Origin: Vicia villosa
Lineage: Eukaryota; Streptophyta; Magnoliopsida; Fabales; Fabaceae
NCBI RefSeq assembly: GCF_029867415.1
Contig: NW_026705463.1
Span: 1-64,000, forward strand
DNA: 64,000 nt
Direction: 5' to 3'
Shown here: positions 14,165-25,690 of the stretch, one piece after another
Layout: the number at the start of each line of letters is the position of its first letter
Numbering within the stretch: position 1 is the first letter of the stretch
Made by a program: the position numbers and the translations under genes
The notes under the pieces: generated by a model
What the model was told of the DNA's origin: nothing
Seen by the model: the letters and a program-made list of their open reading frames with translations, nothing else
Database searches by the model: none

Positions 14165-14622
14165 CTTTTCATGGTTGATCTCTCATCCATTTGTCGCCTT
14201 ATACATTGGAGGGAACTAGTGGTTAATGTTGGCATGACTTGATGTTGCACCCCTCGAACAAGATTGCTTATTGCAGACCTGATGCTAAGCATGGATTAAT
14301 AGGGGAGGAAATGGCTATCACATCATTTGCATAAATTGATGTAGTGGGGGTGTAGGTCTTCCATCATTGTATTTGACATGCCATAAGGTTATTCTCTACT
14401 GCCGAGAGGTAGCGAAAAATTCAAGGGGAATGGAGGACTTTGGTCTCCTAAATTCTGCATAACACCGATGGATAGTTGGAACACTAGAAACTTGAGGTGG
14501 CGGCACCTCCACTCCTGGCGATATAGTTGAGGTTGACATTGGACTTATCATAGTAGGATTTTCCTCAACAGATGTTGAAGTCCCTATATGACCGATCACC
14601 GATTCGATTAGTTATTCTATGT
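14165..14622 (-). pseudogene. Old Ty3/gypsy gag remnant, upstream half
   Basis: A 67-codon frame (14599-14396) is rich in Ser, Thr and Pro. A frameshift leads to a second frame with YGMSNTMMEDLHPHYIN and then LRRQMDE-like text (CIRRQMDERSTMK), which ends exactly at the solo LTR. Together with 11340-11727 it forms one gag-like stretch. The non-coding leader to its right (14623-14790) would have connected to the LTR unit at 39187 before the Ogre inserted. Confidence 0.5.
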
Positions 14623-14795
14623 CAAGAGCATTATTTTGGACATACCATTTCAGTGAGAGTTCTACCACTTTTCAAACACATAAAAACCAAACATTGAAAA
14701 TATTTTCTCATTTAAAGACACGAAATATAATGGTGAAATGTAACACTTACTTAGTGAAAGTTAGAATTTTGCACAAAAGGGTCCCACAAGGTGTG

Positions 14796-17700
14796 TGTCG
14801 CCTCAGTTTTTTTTTTTGGATGCGAACTGACTCTTCTTTTATTTTTGAGTTGTGAAAATCAGAGAGTCGCCACTGAATTTTATTTTATCCAATTAAGGAA
14901 AGGTTTATAAAAGAAACAGAAAAAGACCTTAAAGAGATTTTGGGTTCGGGGGTAGGTTATACAAAGGGAAGGTGTTAGCACCCTTTGTATCCATGGTTAT
15001 CCATGGACTCTTAATTGCTTAGCTCACTTGTTTGAATTGTTTGTTTTGCTTGAAATGCTTGTATGTGGTTTTAAATATTTTTGTAAAGAATTAACTTTGT
15101 AATGATCTTTGAGCGGATGTATACAAAGTGTTTATCTTTCGAAAGATATTTTGATGGTTTGAAAAAAAAAGGTTTTTAACTTCGTAACGATCCTTGTTTG
15201 GATATATACAAAGTGTAGTCTTTTTGAAAGTTTGTTTTGACAAAACAGTGATGTGTAAGAACTTTTGTTGTTTTTGATTGAGCAAGCAATTAGGACGTAT
15301 ACCCTAAGTTTATAAGGTTCTTTCCTATTTCTTTAGAAAATTTTCCTTGACTGGATACAGAAGAAAAATTTGAATTGCATTTGAAATAGTAGAATTGATT
15401 TTGAAAAGAGTAACAGAGGGATTACCCTAAGAGGTGTCAGTGTGATTGTGTTTTGTTTTCAGATATGTTATCTTTGAGATTAGTGATCTAGCGCTTCATT
15501 TTTTATTCTTGACATACACGCAGATTTATATGTACAGAAATTAAAGTGCGGGAATGTAAAATGCGGAAAGTAAATCTACGATATTACATCGATTGTGCGA
15601 GAAATGTAAACTACGCTATTTACATGAATTTGACAAACTATACACTTATATATGAATTTAAATTGCAATAAGATAAAGGGAAAATATTTTTGGATTTTTG
15701 GATAGTTGATTTTAATTAATGCATAATTAATTTAATTAAAAGTTTAAGAATTAGAAATAAAATTTAAACCTAAAAAGTTAAGTCTAAAATATGTCCAAGT
15801 TATTTGTTAACTAATTTTAAAATAAATTTTTTTTTTTGATTTTTTGAAATTGTTTTTTAATCAAAGGAACAAAATTAAAAGCTAATTAAACATTAGTTAA
15901 GCAAATAATTTAAATGAAAGAAAAATAAAATGTTTTTTTTTTTGTGTCAAAAAATAATTTATCATTTTAGAAAATTAAATCTAAAATTAAAATTATTTTT
16001 TGAGATTTTTTAATATTTTTAAATAATTTTTGAAAGTAATTAAATTAAAAAAAGAAAATAAAAATGAAAATAAATGGCGCTGGATCCTGTGTGGTTTGGA
16101 TCATGGAGCTCGTGGTGAGCCTGCGTTTTTGGTTCCTTGGATCAGATTACTAGGAGATCTGATGGCTTTGATTGGAGGTCACATGGTATGCATGCATTGA
16201 CTGATCACGTGGGATTACAAAGACTTTTAATAAGTCAGTTGGGTCCCACTCTGCGTGCGTGGACGAATAGAAAAAGAGAGGGAGCGCTGACTGATTGACT
16301 GACCAATGAGGAACGCACGCGTGGAGGTCAACAAGTCCTAGTTACTGTTCATCATCTTCTACACAGCTATGGCAACGATTTTCTTGGAGTTTCAGCAACG
16401 GTTTTGTTTCAGATTTTCTTCTTCTTTAAACCTGCAAAAAACAATCCAAGCAATAGTTGCCAACAACCCAGATAGCCTAATTAAGACCCCCTGAGTTCAT
16501 TAGTGTCATTAGTTTTTATTGAAACATCCTCCATCTAGGAAAACGAAAGCTTCACATCCTTGAGATTCAAAAATGGCACGCTACATTTTAGGGCTTATGG
16601 CTCACATGTGACACGTTGGATCATCTCTAATTCATGTTAGGAACTCATAAAAATCATTATATTACATTGAAAAGGATTAGAACATGAGATACCAAAATGA
16701 AAAGTTTAATAGAATATGGAGATATTGTTATGCATGTTCTAAGTACAACCAATCGTGGCCAGTGATATGAACCTACTCTATGTTAGCCCAGGAGGAGATT
16801 GAGGTGATTATTTTGGGTTGATATGAGCTTTTACAAAGAAAACGAAAAATTGAAAGTATGTGATATTTTTTTGAAGTTTTAGTGAGTTTGTTAGCTATTC
16901 TTTATGGACTCTTTTGTGTGTCTTTTGATGCTCTTGGGCTCATGTACTTATAGGCAAGATTTGAGTGCTGCAAACTTAAGCAACCATGCTTTTCTTCCAT
17001 ACTTGAGTGCCTTTGAAATTTTGAATTTTTTATGAATAAAAGCTTTGAAAATCTTGGCCATGGCTTCAATTTTCTTCACCCCTCTTGCCATAGGTCTTCT
17101 GTACCTCTATGCTTCAGAATTTGGATCAAACTTGGTGACTCAAGCTAAAGACAAAGCATTAGATCATTATCTTGGATCATTTCTTTTTTAATTTAACTTT
17201 AAATGAAGTAAAATTAAATCAAAAAAGAAATAAAAATGTCATGGGCCTAATGTTGGTCGTGGGTGGCCTTAGACATTATTATGAACATGTTTGGATCACA
17301 AATGCTTGGGCCCTTTTGCAAAAAAAACAATTTTGATCAATGTTGGTTTCATGCATTTTCCCAAAAAATGACCAACTTCAACAAGGCATAACTCCCTCAA
17401 TTTTGATCATATGAAGGAGTTCTTGTACTTTTTAGAAACCTCAAGATGTCCTCTACAAGCTACTTTGGAAGCTTTTTTGCATTTGGAGAAGTTATCTTGA
17501 TGTTATGGGCTTTGACAAAAAACTGCTTTTTGTTGACTTTGAAAATGACCTGTAATGTCTTGGCTCATATTTCCCAAATGGTAAATCCAATGACCATGGG
17601 ACCAATTTCATTTGAAAGATAATTGAATTTTCTTCAAAATAAGCTATGTTTGGAATTTTTCAGATGAACGAGGAAAGAGTTATGGTCGGTCAAAGTTCAG

Positions 17701-19380
17701 TTGACTTTTTAGGAGAAAACCCTAATTTTGAAACTTAGAGTTTTGTTGATTTATGAACTTTTCTTGATGAATTATGATCAACCATTGATCAAATGATGAA
17801 TATTTTGACAAAATATGGATGTTGACAAAAAATTGCATTTTTGACTGTCTGTTGACTTTTCGGTCAAACTGGTCGTCTGTTGACTATTTGAGCTGTTGAC
17901 TGTGCGTCCGAGCGAATCAAAGTTTGAAAATTTGTTTGGTGGTAATTTTAGACATATGTAGATCCATGAAATCCATTTGAGGTCTCAAAAACTCGTTCTC
18001 CTGAAAAAAAACAAAAACCCTAGTTAGGGATTGTTTGTGTAGGAGATAGTTAGGCGTACCTGATTTTTGTGCAGTGTTGAGTCTCTGTTGCTCATGTGAT
18101 TATCAGAAGACTTCTAGAACAAAAATCTTGAAATTTTGAAATGCAAAAGATTGATTTGACTAATGGTACAAACACGGAGAATCGTGTTGTCAGCGGGTTT
18201 GACTATTAACTGGCTGTCTGGGTATTAACGTAACAGTTAAAGTGAAAACTTAATAGTTAAAGTTAATTTTTTCTTTTTGTTTTTGTTGTGTTAATGGTGA
18301 AAATTATTTACATGAGTTGTTAGAAAAACACAAACATAATAAATAAAATATACTGTACGCGAACGAAATTACTGATAATAATCTTGAGAAGGATTTAATG
18401 CACAGAAAAATAAATATTTAACTAGCAATAAACACACATAATATTATCTCGATAATTAAGTGACAGTACAATAGACAATACAATATTTAATACTGACAGT
18501 ACAAATATTACATAATATAACGAACAGTACGACAAATATAATGAACGGTACGTTATTTGAAAGCGAAAGATACGACAAACTTTAAGTATGACGATTAAAA
18601 ACCCATGCTATAAACAACAATATATAGATGTACGGGAGTGCAAGCATCCCAGGTCCGCATTTTTCAGGACTATGCAGACAGAAAAAGGACTTTATCACCA
18701 CAAAAACAGTGATGACAACAAGAAAAAACGTATCCACCCACTTTGCCATTTTTGCCGGGGAAGAAGAGAAAATAATTATGAGATAGTATGATAGAAATTT
18801 GGGAGATGAGTGAAATTTGATGTGAGAATTTATGGAAAAATGAGGGGTATATATAGAGTGAAAAGAAGGATGGAGACGTTGGGGAATGAAGTGATACCGT
18901 ACAAAAAAGGAAAGTTTGAGTGGTAGTAGGATTTGAAAGAAAGTGTATAGAATAAAGTTAGGATTTGATTTGAAAGAAAGAGATTTGAAAAGAAAGGAAA
19001 AGATTTGAAAACAATAATATAGTACAAAAATTAGTGGGAAACAAAACCAATAATAATTTAATTGTTACCAGTACAGTCTGAATCCCCGGACTCTGCGCCT
19101 GTAAAATTTAATTCTGTACCAACTGTGTCAGTATCATTTATCTGAAAATAAATCTCAAATAAACAGTGTATAAAGTGATGAACAGTATTTGGCGTTTGTG
19201 TAAGAATAAATTCAACAGCGAACCAAAATACTGTATAAAAACATTCTAAAAACTGAGTATTCATAAAATCAGGCTATTTATGAAATAAAATCCAAGATTA
19301 TATAAAACACCCAATTTTTAGACAGAAGTCTGTTGCCTTTTTTTTTGAAAAAAGATGCGGGCAAATTTTGGGGTATAACA
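14796..19380 (-). repeat. Ogre 3' LTR
   Basis: Collinear with 34573-39166 over its whole length, differing by scattered substitutions and small indels. The ends are TG...CA. It holds a TATATATA at 18848-18855 (minus-strand promoter position) and a cluster of TTGAC words at about 17690-17900. Short open frames inside it (e.g. 18588-18791, 18830-19264) are non-coding. Confidence 0.97.
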
Positions 19381-19396
19381 GTTGCCCCTATTCAAT
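19381..19396 (-). other. Ogre polypurine tract region
   Basis: Immediately before the 3' LTR the minus strand reads GAATAGGGGCAAC, a purine-rich stretch in the position required for plus-strand priming. Confidence 0.6.
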
Positions 19397-19629
19397 CTTC
19401 TTAAACCTGAAGAGACCGATTGGAATCTGAAGGTAGAAGATGATTGAATATTTAGATGCCCTGAAAATTTGCACTTACCTCCACCAGAAGTAATGTTGGA
19501 ATTTGCATTGAATGCGGCTTGAGAAATATCGTTGGCGGATCAAAACATTACTTGAGATGGGCTTTCAGATGCCATCTAGTGAATGTGTTGATGGTTTGTT
19601 CATCAGAATGAATCCATTGATCATATCTT

Positions 19630-19980
19630 GATGGAGGATTTAAATCTCTGTGTTGACCGTTACGGAGTCGTCCGAGGTTACCGCTTTAAATCTTGGAGGT
19701 TGATAGTTACAGAACTGTCCCAAGTTTCCGCTTTAAATCTTGAACGTTGATCCTTACAGAACCGTCTGAGGTGTCCGCTTTTAGATCTTGAAGATTGATT
19801 GCTTTAAGGAACTATCTGAGGTATCGACTTAGATCTTAAGGTAGATCATTAAGGAACCGTCCAAGGTATCGACTTAGATCTTACGGTGGATCATTAAGGA
19901 ACCGTCCAAGGTATCGACTTAGATCTGAAGGTAGATCATTAAGGAACCGTCCAAGGTATCGACTTAGATCTGAAGGTTTT
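19630..19980. repeat. Tandem repeat in Ogre 3' UTR (45-bp unit)
   Basis: Three closely matching units start at 19844, 19889 and 19934, a period of 45 bp, each with AAGGAACCGTCCAAGGTATC. More diverged units of 45-50 bp extend left to about 19630. Tandem repeats at this position of Ogre-like elements are documented as seeds of satellite DNA. Confidence 0.85.
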
Positions 19981-21420
19981 GAAGTTGTTTATTCGACTGT
20001 GGTATAGCCTGGAAATTTCAGAATGAGTCACCATTAGACCGTATCTACTTTGCTTGTTTAGAGTTGATAAGTTGTTTGGAAAGAGAGATCTCTTCAGAAT
20101 GAATCTTTGGTTTGATTATATATGAGAGGAATGCTCGTCCGAACAGAACCCGGGAGAATACTGCATGTGATTGAGAATAACTTGCTGAGGATATTCGTCC
20201 ACCTGAAAAACCAAGTTAGTGACATGCAATGTCATGATGTATGTAATGTATATGTTGAGATTCTCAACCTAAATGAGAACCGTGCATGTTATGTACGCGT
20301 TTGTCATGAAACATTATTTGTTATGTATGAATATGCGTATGATGTATGATATATGGACATGACTTATACAGTTTAGAGCGTATCAAACTTCTGGTTGGGA
20401 AAATAAATCCCTGCTTGTTATTTCAGAAACGATGGCATTATGACCGTTGATGATCTTTGCTATCTTGTTCGAGTATACTCAGCTGGGGAACTTCCTTACG
20501 GACCAGGATGCTCTGTTGAGGGATCTTTGACTACCGCTTGGGGATGAAGGTAATTTGAAGGTTCGGGTTTCGATGCACCCTGACTGGGAATAAGAGAGAT
20601 GCGTAATCCTCCGATGCACTATTTGATCAAGCCTTGATGTGGAGAATCACACCTTCTGGGGATAGTGATCTTGATCAGCCCTGCTGGGGAATAAAGAGTA
20701 TGAACAATCATCTGATGTAATATCTATCCAAGCTTTGAGATAAGGCTTTTTGAGTCATTTTGTTGGAGAGAAAAATCTCATCGAGGATTATGCTAAGAAA
20801 TGTATCGTTGTTGGGGAACTGTTTCTTCTGATGCCCGTACTCAGTGTCAGTGATAAAACATTCCGTCGGGGAATTAATTGGACCTTTCTTATCCGGGGAT
20901 AACTCCTTGAAGATTGCTCTGTGGGGGATATTCCCATGTTGCTGGTTTTGGGATGATGTCCAGATTATTGGGACATTACCTGAATGCTATTCCTGTTTCT
21001 TTATAAACATCAATCATATTCAAATGCATATGTTCATTCAAAATTATCATTGGGACGTTTACGTATTCAAAACAGAAAAAGTGAAAACATTGATTTTGAG
21101 CATGAACTGTATTAATTTGAAAGAGAGCCGTAATAGGCGGATTAGTACAAGGAGACAAAAATCCTAGTAGTAGGAATTTGTCAAAAAACTTTGAAAAGTA
21201 CTTATAAAGGGAAATAGCTATGTGAAAACAATCGAGTCAAGTTTCAACTCTGCTATTGCCAATTTGTCTTTGAGTATCTCATCTCTCACTTGTTGGAAGA
21301 AAATGATTGGACTGATTGGTGTCTTTGATGTGTTGAACCTTGAAGGTGAGTAGGTAGCCAAACGGGACATAGTCGTACGCTTTATTCCCTAACTTTTGCC
21401 TCGGTTGCCTTTTCGGGTTT
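19981..21420 (-). other. Ogre 3' untranslated region
   Basis: Between integrase and the tandem repeats. No coding homology. A loosely recurring TGGGGA(A/T) word is spaced through about 20470-20960 on the plus strand, suggesting older degraded tandem repeats. Confidence 0.6.
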
Positions 21421-24400
21421 TTAGCCTACCGGGATAATTATTATTTTTTTATTCCCTAAACTCTTGACTTTCTTGTTGAAGGCTTTGATCATATGTTTCT
21501 GGTATAACTGACCATGACAAATAGCCGCAAGCCTCTTCTCATCAATCAAGTTTATCTGGTCCAACCGAGTCTGAATCCAATCGTCTTCGTCTAGATTAGC
21601 TTCTTTCATAATCCTTAGGGAAGGAATCTGAATTTCAATTGGAAGAACTGCCTCCATACCATAGACTAAGGAAAATGGAGTTGCCCCTGTTGAAGTACGC
21701 GCTGAGGTGCGATAACCATGAAGAGCAAAAGGTAACATCTCATGCCAGTCTTTGTAGGTTACTGTCATCTTTTGTATGATCTTCTTGATGTTCTTGTTGG
21801 CAGCTTCCACCGCGCCATTCATCTTTGGTCGATATGGGGATGAATTATGATGTTTGATCTGGAACTGTGTGCAAAGTTCGGTAATCATCCTGTTGTTTAA
21901 ATTCGTGCCATTGTCTGTGATGATCCTTTTAGGGACGCCATACCAACAAATGAGATTGTGCTTGATAAATCGGGCCACCACATTGTTGATGACAGAAGCA
22001 AACGAGGCTGCCTCTACCCATTTTGTGAAGTAGTCAATAGCGACCAGGATAAAACGATGTCCGTTGGAGGCAGTAGGCTTGATTTCTCCAATCATATCAA
22101 TACCCCACATTGCAAAAGGCCAAGGAGCTGTCAGAAAGTTTAATGGGACTGGAGGTACATGTACTTTGTCGGCATATATCTGGCATTTGTGACAAGTTCT
22201 GGAGTGATGATGGCAGTCTGTCTCCATGGTAGACCAGTAGTAACCTTCTCTCAGAATCTTTTTAGCCATTGTATGTCCACTTGAATGAGTACCAAAGGCA
22301 CCATCGTGTATATCTTCCATAATCTATTCCGCTTCCTTCTTGTTCACACAACGAAGCAGAGTCGAGTCATGGTTGCGTTTGTACAGGATTCCATTACTTA
22401 GAAAGAATTTGGCAGCAAATCTTCTTAGAAACTTTCTATCGTTAATGGAGGCCCCTTCAGGGTACTCCTGGGTTTCGAGATATCTTTTTACTTCATGGAA
22501 CCATGGTTTTTCTTCCACTCTTTTGGTATCAATCTCATTGCAATAGGCTGGTTCATCCTGTCTGTAAATGGTGATCATTGGCGCCTCATTATCCCACCTG
22601 ACTTTGAACATAGATGACGTGGTAGCTAAGGCATCAGCCAGTTGATTTTCTTCTCGCGGAATATGTTCAAAAGTGATTTCTTCAAAGTAAGGAATCAAAC
22701 TCAGCACATATTCTTTGTAAGGAATTAGATTCGGGTGCTTCGTGTCACATTCCCCTTTAACTTGATAAATTACAAGGGCCGAGTCTCCGTAGACCTCCAG
22801 GAACTTGATTCTCAGATCGATTGCAGCTTTGAGATCCAGAATACACGCTTCATACTCGGCTATATTGTTAGTGTAGTTGAAACATAATCTGGCAGTGAAT
22901 GGTGTATGTCCTCCTGCAGGAGAAATGATCACAGCTCCGATGCCATTGCCAAGCGCATTAGAGGCTCCATCAAAAACCATAGTCCATCGGGATCCTGGCT
23001 CGGGTCCTTCCTCTGGTCCAGGTTGTTCGTAGTCAGTAACTAGCATAATATCTTCATCTGGGAAATCAAAATTCAATGCTTGATAATCATCCACTGCTTG
23101 ATGAGCCAAATGATCAGCTACTACACCTCCTTTGATCGCCTTTTGCGAAGTGTACTGGATGTCATACTCTGTTAGGATCATTTGCCATCTTGCTATTCTT
23201 CCAGAGAGAGCAGGTTTTTCGAACACATATTTGATAGGATCCATTTTGGAGATCAGCAAAGTGGTATGGTTTAGCATATACTATCTTAGTCGGCGAGCTT
23301 CCCATGCCAAGGCACAGCAAGTTTTCTCGAGCAGTGAGTATCTTGTTTCACAATCGGTAAACTTCTTGCTAAGATAGTAAATTGCATGCTCTTTTCGGCC
23401 AGACTCGTCATGTTGCCCCAGTACACACCCCATTGAATCTTCTAACACTGTTAGGTACATTATCAGAGGTCTTCCTTCCACTGGCGGTAACAAGATTGGT
23501 GGTTTTTGAAGATATTCTTTGATCTTGTCAAAGGCTAATTGGCATTTGTCGTTCCATCTTTCTACTTGATCTTTCTTCAACAATTTGAAGATTGGCACAC
23601 AAGTAGTAGTCATATGGGCAATAAATCTGGTGATGTAGTTCAGACGTCCCAAGAATCCTCTGACTTGTTTCTCGGTATGGGAATTTCTTGAATGGCTTTG
23701 ACCTTGGCAGGATCAACTTCAATACCCTTGCTGCTGACTATGAAACCCAAGAGCTTACCGGATCTTTCTCCAAAGGTACACTTGTTCGGATTCAGTCGCA
23801 ACCTGTACTTCCTGAGTCTGTCAAACAACTTGTGCAGATGACCCAGATGTTCTTCTACGGTGTTGGACTTTGCAATCATATCATCCATATAAACCTCTAT
23901 TTCCTGATGAATCATATCCTGGAACAGAGCTACCATTGCACGCTGATACGTTGCTCCTGCATTCTTTAAACCAAAGGGCATCACTTTGTAACAAAAGGTT
24001 CCCCAGGGTGTTGTAAAGGTTGTCTTTTCCATGTCTTCTGGCGCCATCTTGATCTGATTGTAACCTGAGAATCCGTCCATAAAGGAAAATATCTTGCATT
24101 GTGCAGTATTGTCAAACAGTACATCAATGTGAGGTAAAGGGAAATCATCTTTGGGGCTTGCCCGATTTAGATCTCTGTAGTCTACACACATTCTGACTTT
24201 CCCGTCTTTTTTAGGTACATGCACGATGTTAGCTATCCATGGAGGATAACTCACAACTTTTAGAAAGCCGGCGTTGAATTGCTTCTCAACCTCGTCTTTA
24301 ATCTTCTTGGACATGTCGGGCCTACTTCTTCGCAGCTTCTGCTTAACTGGAGTGCTACCTTCTTTGATTGGCAGGCGATGGACCACAATATCCGTGTCGA

Positions 24401-24720
24401 GACCAGACATATCTTCATAGGACCAAGCGAATATCTCGACGTAGTCTTGTAACATTTGAATCAGTCTTTGCTTGACACTTTCTTCTAAATCAGCCCCTAT
24501 CTTGACTTCTTTCTTTTCTTCGTCACTGCCCAGGTTGATAACCTCAATTGGCTCTTCGTGCGGCTGTATAGTTATTTCTTCTTGTTCTAATAGCCTTGCA
24601 AGTTCCCTAGGTACTTCACAATCTTCCTCACTTTCGTCCTCAGTTTGGTAGATCGGATTTTCAAAGTCATGACTGGCAATAGCAGAATCGTTATCAACAG
24701 GATCCAAAGTGAATGTGAAT
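21421..24720 (-). pseudogene. Ogre Pol: RT, RNase H, second RNase H, integrase
   Basis: Exon 2 of the gag-pol transcript. RT motifs: RMCVDYRDLNRASPKD, FSGYNQI, PFGLKNAGATYQR and YMDD at about 23880-23891. RNase H follows (YYLSKKFTDCETRYSLLEK, about 23310-23400). A second RNase H comes next, with FDGASN near 22970, NIAEYEAC and GDSALV; this dual arrangement marks the Tat/Ogre clade. Integrase has an HHCC zinc region (about 22180-22300), GIDMIGEI (about 22090), ITDNGTN (about 21915) and NGAVEAANKN (about 21815). It is broken by a frameshift near 23680, stops at 23281-23283 and 22321-22323, and a shortened integrase C-terminus at 21421. Confidence 0.95.
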
Positions 24721-24990
24721 CTTCATTTATTATGTGGGTGTGTGTAAGAACACATAGCTATTTAAAAATGAATAAAGTAAAGAAAGAAACAAAAAGGATC
24801 GCAAAATTTGAATATGCAAACGTCTCATGATTTTATTGAATGAACATATGATCATGGTATGACAAACCCTTATAAAAAGGACCAGTGTGCTTCGGGCAAG
24901 GCACCTGGCTTTTAAGTTCATGGTTCGATAGTACAGGAACCATTTTTATTTTTGAACATATAAACAACGAAAACAGGAAATTGCATTTAC
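24721..24990 (-). other. Ogre intron between protease and RT
   Basis: On the minus strand a donor GTAAATGC starts at 24990 and an acceptor AAATGAAG ends at 24721, giving 270 bp. The unspliced protease frame stops within one codon of the donor (TAA inside GTAAAT). Removing the segment joins the protease frame to the RT frame in phase. Ogre elements are known to carry such an intron, which allows gag-pro and gag-pro-pol to be made from unspliced and spliced RNA. The splice sites here are predicted only. Confidence 0.7.
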
Positions 24991-25189
24991 TCCTGATCAA
25001 CGGAGATAACATCTTCAGCTTCCCAGTTATTCAATCCATTGTTGTGAGTAGGGAATATCCAGTCGCTCCAGTTGCAGTTGTCTTCTTCGTCTTCCACAGC
25101 ATTGACTTCTTTGGTGACGAGATGAGTTGTTGATCCTTCAGGATGAGCAAGATGCTCTACTGGATATGAGAGCCCAGGATGAGGTACTT

Positions 25190-25690
25190 CTGTTGGCTGA
25201 GAGAGATACTCGATAAGATCGTCCCATTCAGTTGGGATGATGTCTTTGATAGAGACTTGTGCACTCTATGGAGCAGTGTACTTCACCAGAAAATCATTCT
25301 CGCCATTTGGTGTTTCCCAGACTTTTTCAGGAGTGACAGGGCTTGTGATTGTCATATTGTCTTCGAAATGTTCATCCCATCCAGTTGGGATAATGTCTTC
25401 GATAGTGATTTGCGAGCTCAGGGGAGCGGAATACTTCACCATAAAGTCGTACTTGCCACTTGGTTCTCCCAGTGTATCCCATACTTCTCTTGGAATAGGT
25501 GGACTAGGTGGACTTTGGTATTGCTTAGCAATGGAACCCGTGATACTTATGTCACCTTCGAACTGATTATCCCATCTAGTTGGGACAATGTCTTCAATGG
25601 CAATCAAAGAACTCTGAGGAGCCGTGTACTTCACTAGAAAGTCGTACTTGCCGCTTGGTTCTCCCAAAGTATCCCAAACTTCCTTGGAAA
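25190..25690 (-). repeat. Tandem protein-coding repeat after Ogre protease
   Basis: Three degenerate copies of a unit of about 160-190 bp. Each contains EVWDTLGEPSGKYDF-like text, then VKYTAP, then IEDIIPTGWD. Copies begin near 25683, 25488 and 25326 on the minus strand. The last copy holds the stop at 25266. Confidence 0.8.
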
